From positions 1 through 21,063 of the forward strand of contig JAAZMQ010000105.1 of assembly GCA_012798745.1 (NCBI GenBank): 21,063 nucleotides of DNA, written 5' to 3'. Position 1 is the first letter of the stretch. Each line of letters begins with the position of its first letter. The stretch is from Bacteroidales bacterium (GTDB taxonomy: Bacteria; Bacteroidota; Bacteroidia; Bacteroidales; Dysgonomonadaceae). The position numbers were made by a program, and so were the translations under genes. Shown here piece by piece: positions 7,847 through 13,631 of the stretch. The notes under the pieces were generated by a model that saw nothing but the letters and a program-made list of their open reading frames with translations, had not been told where the DNA came from and made no database searches.

Positions 7847-7878
7847 AAAAAAAGGGAATATGCAGCTCTTTCCCTTTT
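7847..7878 (-). terminator. Intrinsic terminator after the DUF5686 gene
   Basis: AAAAGGGAA (7850-7858) pairs with TTCCCTTTT (7870-7878) around an 11-base loop. On the minus strand the stem runs straight into further Ts (7849-7847), giving a U-tract of seven including the stem end. It lies 8 bases after the DUF5686 stop and separates that gene from tsaD. Confidence 0.6.
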
Positions 7879-7885
7879 CATTTTA

Positions 7886-9292
7886 TCAAATAGTTATATC
7901 CAACCGTAAACTCCCCCGAATAGCGTGAGGATTATTACGATAGGTAAAACGGTGGACGTATTCGACACGAAAAAAACCCATAAAATTAACAACCCCTATC
8001 GAACCCTCGATATAGGGCATTTTCTTCATAACGGTGGTTGTTTCAGGAAAAATAAAAAGCCCATTGTCCGACGTAGGCATATTTTTATTTTCCAATTTAC
8101 TATAGACTGTTCGAAAAGTGATCAACTCTTTGGTTCCCCATTTTCTAAAAACAGGTACGCGATAGAGCAACCATCGATTCCCGATAAAACTTGTGCGTAA
8201 TGCATACTGTTTGTCACCTACAAATTCAATAGCCGGCGTACAATAAAATGCACTGTTTTCTATTGGATTTTTACTGTGCTGATTGGGATAAAGCAACAGG
8301 GGGAAAGGCAAAAGGCCCCAAACTCTTTGAACATCTGCCGAGACATTAAATCGACCATAATCACCAATGACAAAACGTTCCTGGACCGAAACTTCAACTC
8401 TTTCATACGATACCCTACCACCCAGGAAATCGTTCAATCCTGTTGTATACGACACCGTGAAGATGGGCTTGCCGTAGGTCAACAATTCCCGTTTTCGCCG
8501 ATATTGAAAATACGACACTGAGGGTATATAACGTAGCAATACCCCCACTTCACCCGTCTTTAAATCCGAATGCAAGACCGGCTCATTATCTCCTTTAAGG
8601 GTCATAAAAGAAAATCCTTCTCCCGGTTCGATGGTAGAAGTGCGAACCCACGCCTGACATGCCAAACCCCATAAAGTTTCTTTTTCATAACGAAGTTCGG
8701 TAAAATTCCGATAAGCTGTTGCACCTTCGGAATGTTTGTATGTATACAATACGGCATCGTTTGTTGCGCGTGGGTGCAACTCCGCAAAAGGATACACATC
8801 GTTTTCATAAATAACAGAAAGGTTATTTATGGGGAACTCTTCTTCGTGATAAAGCGGATTATTGAACGACCAGGTTGCTTCGCCTCTGTATTTGAGTTTT
8901 TCGTCCTTGAAGCCATAAGCCATATACCCTTTCAGGAAAAAATGTGAATGAAATCGTGTCGTAGATGCCACCCCTCCTCTCAATCTGAATCCTTCCATAT
9001 GATTGTATGTGGGAATGGTCTGAATGCGACCGAAATCAAAAGCATTCGTTTGGGGATTTCCCAAAGGAAGCCAATCGTCCAAAACCAAATTAACCAGCGT
9101 ATCTGCCAGGTATAGCATCGGCATGTATTTTTCCCCTAATTTAATGGGAAACCTGTTGACCAAATCGACAGATTTGTTTTGCCGAATTTTATAAACAGAA
9201 TCGTTAACCGCACTTTCCTCGGATGTTATTTGACCGGTCATAGCGGCAACCCATAAAAAATAAAACACGGTAATGCAGCCGATCCTTCTCAT
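7886..9292 (-). CDS. DUF5686-type outer-membrane beta-barrel protein
   Basis: A 468-aa exported protein with an N-terminal signal (residues about 1-20, ending near MTGQ). Sequence pattern EGFRLRGGVASTTRFHSHFFLKGYMAYGFKDEKLKYRGE (given as consecutive motifs, residues about 100-140) and the later amphipathic strands, with a final SLRLDITI, match the C-terminal barrel of DUF5686 proteins. Typical DUF5686 proteins are much longer (roughly 800 aa) because a carboxypeptidase-regulatory-like domain precedes the barrel; here it is missing and only about 85 residues lie between the signal and the barrel. The ending in alternating hydrophobic residues with a C-terminal Ile fits outer-membrane insertion. 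Function in the family is not established. It is bounded by terminators on both sides, so probably a single-gene transcript. Confidence 0.68.
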   Translation of the reverse strand: MRRIGCITVFYFLWVAAMTGQITSEESAVNDSVYKIRQNKSVDLVNRFPIKLGEKYMPMLYLADTLVNLVLDDWLPLGNPQTNAFDFGRIQTIPTYNHMEGFRLRGGVASTTRFHSHFFLKGYMAYGFKDEKLKYRGEATWSFNNPLYHEEEFPINNLSVIYENDVYPFAELHPRATNDAVLYTYKHSEGATAYRNFTELRYEKETLWGLACQAWVRTSTIEPGEGFSFMTLKGDNEPVLHSDLKTGEVGVLLRYIPSVSYFQYRRKRELLTYGKPIFTVSYTTGLNDFLGGRVSYERVEVSVQERFVIGDYGRFNVSADVQRVWGLLPFPLLLYPNQHSKNPIENSAFYCTPAIEFVGDKQYALRTSFIGNRWLLYRVPVFRKWGTKELITFRTVYSKLENKNMPTSDNGLFIFPETTTVMKKMPYIEGSIGVVNFMGFFRVEYVHRFTYRNNPHAIRGSLRLDITI

Positions 9293-9325
9293 CAGATTAA
9301 AAACTAAAATCTACAATATTAATGC

Positions 9326-9362
9326 AAAAAACCAGGCTATTGCTCTATCGGCAACGCCCGGT
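9326..9362 (-). terminator. Intrinsic terminator of the aldolase gene
   Basis: Minus-strand ACCGGGCGTTGC (9362-9351) pairs with GCAATAGCCTGGT (9343-9331) with two G-U pairs and one bulged A, closing a 7-base loop, then runs into TTTTT (9330-9326). It lies about 50 bases after the aldolase stop codon: a clear rho-independent terminator. Confidence 0.8.
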
Positions 9363-9413
9363 CTTCCTTATTATTTTCTGCCTACTTAAAACGTTAGCAG
9401 TGCACTTTGTTCA

Positions 9414-10406
9414 TTAAGCTTTACCTGCACTTCCCAGTACGTTTTGGGTTTTATGCATATAAAGTTTTTTCAGTTCATCGCGAGCCGGCCCAAGATATTT
9501 ACGCGGATCGAATTCTTCGGGCTGTGTCCAGAGTACTCTTCGCACTGCAGCTGTCATTGCCAAGCGACCGTCGGAATCGATATTGATTTTGCAAACGGCC
9601 GATTTGGCAGCCTCACGAAGTTGCTCTTCCGGAATCCCAATAGAATCTTTCAATTTGCCACCATATTTGTTAATTTCATCCACATACTCTTGAGGAACAG
9701 AAGAAGCACCGTGAAGGACAATAGGAAATCCCGGAATACGTCTTTCAACCTCTTTCAGGATATCGAAACGCAAAGGAGGAGGAACCAATCTTCCTTTTTC
9801 ATCGCGTGTACATTGCTCCGGTTTAAATTTATATGCACCATGAGAAGTCCCAATGGAAATTGCCAATGAATCCACTCCTGTACGACTCACAAAATCCACC
9901 ACCTCATCGGGATCGGTATAGGTATGACTTTCTGCTTTAACATCGTCTTCAATGCCGGCCAACACACCCAATTCTCCTTCCACGGTAACATCAAATTGGT
10001 GAGCATAGTCAACCACTTGCTTGGTCAATGCCACATTTTCTTCGTAGGGCAGATGCGAACCGTCAATCATCACCGATGAAAATCCATATTCGATGCAACT
10101 TTTACACAGTTCAAAGCTGTTTCCGTGATCAAGATGTAGCACAATAGGAATCGGATATCCCAGTTCTTTTGCATACTCAACTGCACCTTGAGCCATATAA
10201 CGCAACAGCGTCTGATTGGCATATTTTCGTGCACCACTCGATACCTGCAAAATCACGGGCGATTTTGTCTCAACACAGGCGGAAACAATAGCCTGCAATT
10301 GTTCCATATTATTGAAATTAAATCCCGGAATGGCATAACCGCCTTCCATTGCTTTTTTAAACAGCTCTCTTGAATTTACAAGACCCAGTTCTTTGTAACT
10401 TACCAT
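9414..10406 (-). CDS. fba: Class II fructose-bisphosphate aldolase
   Basis: Cytoplasmic zinc-dependent aldolase cleaving fructose 1,6-bisphosphate to glyceraldehyde 3-phosphate and dihydroxyacetone phosphate, or the reverse in gluconeogenesis. Length 330 aa. Motifs in order: HLDHG (91-95; catalytic Asp93 and zinc ligand His94), DGSHLPYEEN (115-124), VEGELG (142-147), SIGTSHG (184-190) with a zinc ligand His, and LHGASS with the last zinc-binding His. The pattern fits the class II group with a long insert after TSHG. The close relatives tagatose-bisphosphate aldolase and sedoheptulose-bisphosphate aldolase cannot be excluded from sequence alone, but a core glycolytic role is most likely. A candidate promoter and 14-bp inverted repeat lie upstream; a strong terminator follows, so it seems monocistronic. 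Confidence 0.93.
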   Translation of the reverse strand: MVSYKELGLVNSRELFKKAMEGGYAIPGFNFNNMEQLQAIVSACVETKSPVILQVSSGARKYANQTLLRYMAQGAVEYAKELGYPIPIVLHLDHGNSFELCKSCIEYGFSSVMIDGSHLPYEENVALTKQVVDYAHQFDVTVEGELGVLAGIEDDVKAESHTYTDPDEVVDFVSRTGVDSLAISIGTSHGAYKFKPEQCTRDEKGRLVPPPLRFDILKEVERRIPGFPIVLHGASSVPQEYVDEINKYGGKLKDSIGIPEEQLREAAKSAVCKINIDSDGRLAMTAAVRRVLWTQPEEFDPRKYLGPARDELKKLYMHKTQNVLGSAGKA

Positions 10407-10452
10407 TGTTTTAATGTTTAGTGTGATTAATAACTAATTTGCCTTTAAGTTC

Positions 10453-10466
10453 TCTACAAATGTAGA
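10453..10466 (-). promoter_or_regulatory. Candidate aldolase promoter -7 box inside an inverted repeat
   Basis: TCTACA-AA-TGTAGA is a 14-base inverted repeat, and its minus strand contains TACATTTG (10464-10457), an exact TAnnTTTG match. The transcript would begin near 10450, giving about 44 bases of leader before the aldolase ATG. The -33 TTTG is not evident at the normal spacing. The overlap of box and symmetry suggests a possible regulator site. Confidence 0.45.
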
Positions 10467-10635
10467 AAATTTATTGCGAAAAAAAGGAGTATATAAAATA
10501 ATGCAGAGATATTTTTCTTTTTTTAACTGAATATATAAAACAGGTACTATTCGTTTGTGAGAAAAAAAGAAAATTAAAAAAAAGAAGAAGTAAATAAACT
10601 TATTTCATTTTTTTATACTACTTTTACACATTATG

Positions 10636-10692
10636 TCATTCCATAGAAAATTCAAAAAACGAAAATTGTCAAAAAAATTTTCCCCGGAATGA
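10636..10692 (+). other. Two-tier inverted repeat upstream of the DUF3467 gene
   Basis: TCATTCC (10636-10642) pairs with GGAATGA (10686-10692), and GAAAATT (10646-10652) pairs inside it with AATTTTC (10676-10682). It ends 52 bases before the DUF3467 ATG. It could be a 5'-UTR structure or part of a control region; the AT-rich surroundings make part of it expected by chance. Confidence 0.35.
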
Positions 10693-10744
10693 AAAAATTA
10701 CCTCAAACAAAAAAACAATCGTGTATTGATAAAAAATTAAAACA

Positions 10745-11056
10745 ATGGAAAACTACAAAGAAGAAAACCAAATTCAAATCGAGTTATCCGAGGAAATAGC
10801 TCAAGGAACGTATGCAAATCTGGCCATTATTTCCCATTCTTCTTCCGAATTTGTTATCGATTTTGTTCGGATCGTGCCGGGTGTACCAAAAGCAAAAGTT
10901 AAATCGCGCATCATTCTCACTCCCGAAAACGCCAAACGTCTGCTTTTGGCACTAAAAGACAATATCGAAAAATTCGAAAAAGTGAACGGAACTATTCATT
11001 TGGGAAACGAACCCGAAAATTTTTTTCCTCCCTTAGGGAAGATGGGAGAAGCGTAA
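10745..11056 (+). CDS. DUF3467 domain protein
   Basis: A 103-aa soluble protein of the DUF3467 family, common in Bacteroidetes and of unknown function. Recognised by the acidic start, QGTYANLAIISHSSSEFVIDF (split motif at about 20-40), the DFVRIVPG segment and RIILTPENAKRLLLALKDNI toward the C-terminus, which predicts a beta-hairpin followed by a helix. The family contains plain conserved text that covers nearly the entire length, so this is a complete single-domain protein. No signal peptide or membrane segment. From memory, homologs often sit close to RNA polymerase subunit genes in this phylum; here the neighbours are aldolase and an unidentified small frame. No partner can be inferred. 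Confidence 0.82.
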   Translation: MENYKEENQIQIELSEEIAQGTYANLAIISHSSSEFVIDFVRIVPGVPKAKVKSRIILTPENAKRLLLALKDNIEKFEKVNGTIHLGNEPENFFPPLGKMGEA

Positions 11057-11071
11057 TTTACGTGCTGAAAA

Positions 11072-11083
11072 TTCACCGGTGAA
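11072..11083. repeat. 12-bp perfect palindrome between DUF3467 gene and small frame
   Basis: TTCACCGGTGAA, 15 bases after the DUF3467 stop and ending 2 bases before the ATG of the 43-aa frame. Too short for a strong terminator and without a U-tract. It may be an operator or a chance palindrome. Confidence 0.3.
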
Positions 11084-11085
11084 AA

Positions 11086-11217
11086 ATGATCGAAATGAAT
11101 GCCAACCTCACTCAACCTGCGAAAAGATTCAGCCGGTTTGTGGGTGACATTTTTGGCGCTCCCCTGGCGATTGAAGCAATCGTTGCCTTTATTTTATTCA
11201 TAATTATCGCACGATAA
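11086..11217 (+). CDS. Possible 43-aa single-pass membrane protein
   Basis: Short frame not large enough for standard listing. It begins MIEMNANLTQPAKRF and continues with a basic region (residues 13-18) followed by a continuous hydrophobic segment (about residues 23-41) ending IIIAR: a plausible one-helix inner-membrane peptide with cytoplasmic N-terminus. The layout of polar head, FVGDIFGAP turn and hydrophobic helix resembles the first segment of low-affinity iron permease-like proteins, but the similarity is faint and I do not rely on it. It follows the DUF3467 gene by 29 bases and could be co-transcribed. No clear ribosome site. A second in-frame ATG at 11095 could be the start. It may also be a chance frame. 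Confidence 0.4.
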   Translation: MIEMNANLTQPAKRFSRFVGDIFGAPLAIEAIVAFILFIIIAR

Positions 11218-11218
11218 T
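11203..11218. repeat. Inverted repeat across the end of the small frame
   Basis: ATTATCG-CA-CGATAAT, two 7-base arms around two bases, overlaps the stop codon of the 43-aa frame. A T-rich run follows only 15 bases later, so a terminator role is weak. It separates this region from the next promoter. Confidence 0.3.
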
Positions 11219-11273
11219 CGGAACATTGTTACATTTTTTCTTTTGAAAACAGACATAATTCTTATAAAAAGTG

Positions 11274-11281
11274 TAATTTTG
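11274..11281 (+). promoter_or_regulatory. Candidate -7 element for the lipoprotein-rsmG operon
   Basis: TAATTTTG matches TAnnTTTG exactly, 27 bases before the proposed ATG at 11308. A TTTG lies upstream at 11242-11245 but 28 bases away, more than the usual 19-21, so only the -7 box is counted. Confidence 0.42.
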
Positions 11282-11293
11282 CAAACGATGAAT

Positions 11294-11299
11294 AGAGGA
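11294..11299 (+). promoter_or_regulatory. Ribosome binding site deciding the lipoprotein start
   Basis: AGAGGA lies 8 bases before the ATG at 11308 but only 2 before the ATG at 11302. This favours 11308, which also gives a cleaner signal peptide beginning MKKQKK. A 7-codon frame starting at 11288 ends in TGA overlapping the 11308 ATG as ATGA. Confidence 0.5.
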
Positions 11300-11307
11300 T
11301 TATGTTC

Positions 11308-12216
11308 ATGAAAAAACAAAAAAAATTATATGCAATTTTCATTTGCATAGGTACGATTTCTTCTTTTTTCTCCTGTAAAAACGTAAATAATACATCCGGC
11401 AGTAACAACAGAATCGAGTTCGATGTGCTGTCTGTAACAAAAAAATCGCATCTGGATAACGATACCACTCAACCTTTTTGTGAAATAGCCATTCGTTTTG
11501 TTTATCCCAAAACTGCCGAAAAATCAGACGTAAAACAATTGCAACAATTGTTTATAGAAAACATGTTTGGGCATTCTTATGTCGACTTTTCCCCTCAGGA
11601 AGCCATAGATAGATATATAACCAATTACGTAGAAAATTATCTGAGAGACGCAAAAACATTCAGCAAGAATGTATCCGATATGAAACTCATCGAAACCTTA
11701 ATGCCCCCTTATTCCGATACCGGGGAAATTGCCTATGGCGATACGTTATCATATACCTTTTATTCGTATTACGAAACTCTTTCAGATACGATTTACTTTA
11801 ATAAGGACAACATTTTGTCTTTCCAGGTAAAGCAAACCGGCAACAAAGGTGGAGAAATGCCTTTTGAATCCTATAAAAATTGCGTAATCAATCTTAAAAC
11901 AGGGAAAATTCTTACCGAAAACGATATATTTAAGTCGGGTTACGAAAAACAACTCCGGTTACTGTTTATCTCTTCCTTAATAAATCAAAACGGCGTTAAG
12001 ACAATTGGTGATCTGGAAGACCTGGGCTATTCTGATATAGAAGAAATTGCACCTAATAAAAATTTCCTTGTAGATGATGAAGGTATCACCTATATCTTTA
12101 ATAGAGGAGAATATACCGCCTATCCGTTAAATGCTCAGGTTATTTTTCTTTCGTATGACGCTCTGCGGTCAATACTGAAAGAAAATACCGTTGTTTCGAA
12201 ATTAGCTGCAAGATAA
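11308..12216 (+). CDS. DUF3298 (RsiV C-terminal-like) lipoprotein
   Basis: A 302-aa predicted lipoprotein: basic start MKKQKK, hydrophobic core, then FFS before Cys23, an imperfect but acceptable lipobox. Two mixed alpha/beta regions follow. The second half, with INLKTGKILTENDIF and YIFNRGEYTAYPLNAQVIFLSYD (two motifs), fits DUF3298, the domain found at the C-terminus of anti-sigma factor RsiV; the first half fits the DUF4163-like partner. In Bacteroidetes such lipoproteins have no established function and no sigma factor gene lies nearby, so an anti-sigma role is not supported here. The stop codon overlaps the rsmG start by one base (TAATG), pointing to translational coupling. Start 11308 chosen over 11302 on ribosome-site spacing. 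Confidence 0.78.
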   Translation: MKKQKKLYAIFICIGTISSFFSCKNVNNTSGSNNRIEFDVLSVTKKSHLDNDTTQPFCEIAIRFVYPKTAEKSDVKQLQQLFIENMFGHSYVDFSPQEAIDRYITNYVENYLRDAKTFSKNVSDMKLIETLMPPYSDTGEIAYGDTLSYTFYSYYETLSDTIYFNKDNILSFQVKQTGNKGGEMPFESYKNCVINLKTGKILTENDIFKSGYEKQLRLLFISSLINQNGVKTIGDLEDLGYSDIEEIAPNKNFLVDDEGITYIFNRGEYTAYPLNAQVIFLSYDALRSILKENTVVSKLAAR

Positions 12217-12845
12217 TGTCAAACCTCATAAAACAGTATTTCCCTTCTTTAACCGAACATCAACAACACCAATTTGATGCGCTTTATGACTTGTACAAAG
12301 AATGGAACGCCAAAATAAATGTCATTTCCAGAAAAGATATCGATAACCTTTACCTTCATCATGTATTGCACTCGTTGTCAATAGCCAAATTCATTTCTTT
12401 CGTAGGAAGAACAAAAATTATGGATGTGGGAACCGGTGGCGGTTTCCCCGGCATTCCGCTGGCCATCTTTTTTCCTGAGGTTCGGTTTCTATTGTTAGAC
12501 AGCATCGGGAAAAAAATTAAGGTAGCAAGCGAAATCTCAACAGCCATCGGGTTGCAGAATGTAGAATTTGCTCATTCACGCGTTGAGAAGGAAAAAAGAA
12601 CATTCGATTTCGTGGTCAGCCGTGCCGTCATGTCTTTACCCGAATTGGTAAAAACCACGCAAAAAAATATCTCGTCTCAACACAAAAATGCACTTCCCAA
12701 CGGCATTATTTGTCTGAAAGGCGGCGATTTAACCCACGAGATAAAACCCTTTACAAACAAAGTTAAGGTCATTCCTTTGACGACATATTTTAACGAACCA
12801 TTTTTTGAAACAAAACATTTGGTATACCTTCCAATAATCAAATAA
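12216..12845 (+). CDS. rsmG: 16S rRNA (guanine-527-N7) methyltransferase
   Basis: Methylates N7 of G527 in the 16S rRNA 530 loop using S-adenosylmethionine. Length 209 aa, normal for RsmG (GidB). The class I methyltransferase motif MDVGTGGGFPGIPLAI lies at 69-84, with the acidic LLLDS at the end of strand 2, and the family signature VVSRAVMSLPEL near 130-142; KGG follows further on. Residues 24-40 (YDLYKEWNAKINVISRK) form the characteristic N-terminal helix. Start ATG overlaps the preceding stop by one base, so expression is tied to the DUF3298 lipoprotein gene. Loss of RsmG gives low-level streptomycin resistance in other bacteria; that is family knowledge only. Confidence 0.95.
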   Translation: MSNLIKQYFPSLTEHQQHQFDALYDLYKEWNAKINVISRKDIDNLYLHHVLHSLSIAKFISFVGRTKIMDVGTGGGFPGIPLAIFFPEVRFLLLDSIGKKIKVASEISTAIGLQNVEFAHSRVEKEKRTFDFVVSRAVMSLPELVKTTQKNISSQHKNALPNGIICLKGGDLTHEIKPFTNKVKVIPLTTYFNEPFFETKHLVYLPIIK

Positions 12846-12847
12846 CG

Positions 12848-12875
12848 ATTATTATCGGGCTTTCCGGGCAATAAT
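12848..12875 (+). terminator. Weak hairpin after rsmG
   Basis: ATTATT (12848-12853) pairs with AATAAT (12870-12875), enclosing CGG/CCG (12856-12858 with 12864-12866) across a small internal loop. It starts 2 bases after the stop codon, but the following bases are purine-rich rather than a T-run. A terminator role is uncertain. Confidence 0.35.
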
Positions 12876-12889
12876 TGGAAAGAAAAAAC

Positions 12890-12897
12890 TATTTTTG
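12890..12897 (+). promoter_or_regulatory. Candidate -7 element for the MBL-gcvP pair
   Basis: TATTTTTG matches TAnnTTTG, 50 bases before the ATG at 12948, implying a leader of about 44 bases. No clear -33 TTTG at the expected spacing. Confidence 0.4.
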
Positions 12898-12947
12898 TAA
12901 AAACAACAGTTTCCCGAATAGATTAAATTACAAATCCCTTTTTATTG

Positions 12948-13592
12948 ATGAAAATTAAAATATTTGAATTTGGCCCATTAGCCGTAAATACTTATGTGCT
13001 TTCCGATGAAACCGGCGAGTGTGTGATAATTGACCCTGCATGTTGGTATCCCCATGAAAAAGAAACACTATTCAACTATATAGTAAACAACAATCTTACC
13101 GTAAAACATCTCTTAAACACCCATTTACATTTCGACCATATATTGGGAAATGATTTTGTTGTTTCTAAATTCGGCGTTAAACCCGAAGCACACGCAGCCG
13201 ATGAGTATTTGCTAAAAAAACTTTCCACTCATTCTCAAATGTTTGGAGTCGACATATCTCATCTTTCTGTTCCACCACTTGGAATTTATCTGAAAGAAAA
13301 CGATATCGTTTCTTTTGGCAATCAACAATTGCACGTTATTCATATTCCCGGACATTCGGCAGGAAGCCTCGTTTTTTACAATAAAGCTGCAAATTGTGCG
13401 TTTGTGGGAGATGTTCTCTTTAACGGAAGTATCGGAAGAACCGATTTTATAGGAGGAGATTACAATCAGTTAGTAGAAGGTATCAAAAACAAATTGTTTG
13501 TATTGCCCGACGAAACGGTTGTTTATCCCGGCCACGGCCCTGTAACCACTATCGGAAACGAAAAAAAATACAATCCTTTTGTAGGAATTTAA
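12948..13592 (+). CDS. MBL-fold metallo-hydrolase (glyoxalase II-like)
   Basis: A 214-aa cytoplasmic metallo-beta-lactamase fold hydrolase. Metal ligands are evident: NTHLHFDH (57-64; the HxHxDH motif at His59, His61, Asp63, His64), then IPGHSAGS, FVGDVLF and YPGHGP, giving a full di-metal site. The length and the late YPGHGP fit the small YcbL-like group, which hydrolyses thioesters such as S-lactoylglutathione or other small thiol esters; the real substrate is unknown, and glutathione may be absent in this lineage. Start: an upstream TTG (12945) is in frame, but ATG 12948 is the normal choice. gcvP begins 39 bases after the stop, with no terminator between, so co-transcription is probable. 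Confidence 0.87.
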   Translation: MKIKIFEFGPLAVNTYVLSDETGECVIIDPACWYPHEKETLFNYIVNNNLTVKHLLNTHLHFDHILGNDFVVSKFGVKPEAHAADEYLLKKLSTHSQMFGVDISHLSVPPLGIYLKENDIVSFGNQQLHVIHIPGHSAGSLVFYNKAANCAFVGDVLFNGSIGRTDFIGGDYNQLVEGIKNKLFVLPDETVVYPGHGPVTTIGNEKKYNPFVGI

Positions 13593-13631
13593 TTATAAAA
13601 CATTCAATCATCGAAAAAATCTCTTCATGTT

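Larger units (their letters stand above)
10407..10744. other. 338-bp AT-rich divergent intergenic region
   Basis: Separates the leftward aldolase gene from the rightward DUF3467 gene and must hold promoters for both. A TACATTTG box reads toward the aldolase gene. A long two-tier inverted repeat lies at 10636-10692 on the DUF3467 side. The middle (about 10490-10620) is very A- and T-rich without reading frame, tRNA or repeat that I can recognise. Confidence 0.7.

Noticed and set aside
9444..9869. 141-codon plus-strand frame
   Set aside because: Antisense to class II aldolase, whose catalytic motifs are complete.
13593..13631. Glycine riboswitch ahead of gcvP
   Set aside because: Only 39 bases separate the MBL gene and gcvP, too short for the aptamer, and no matching fold was seen.
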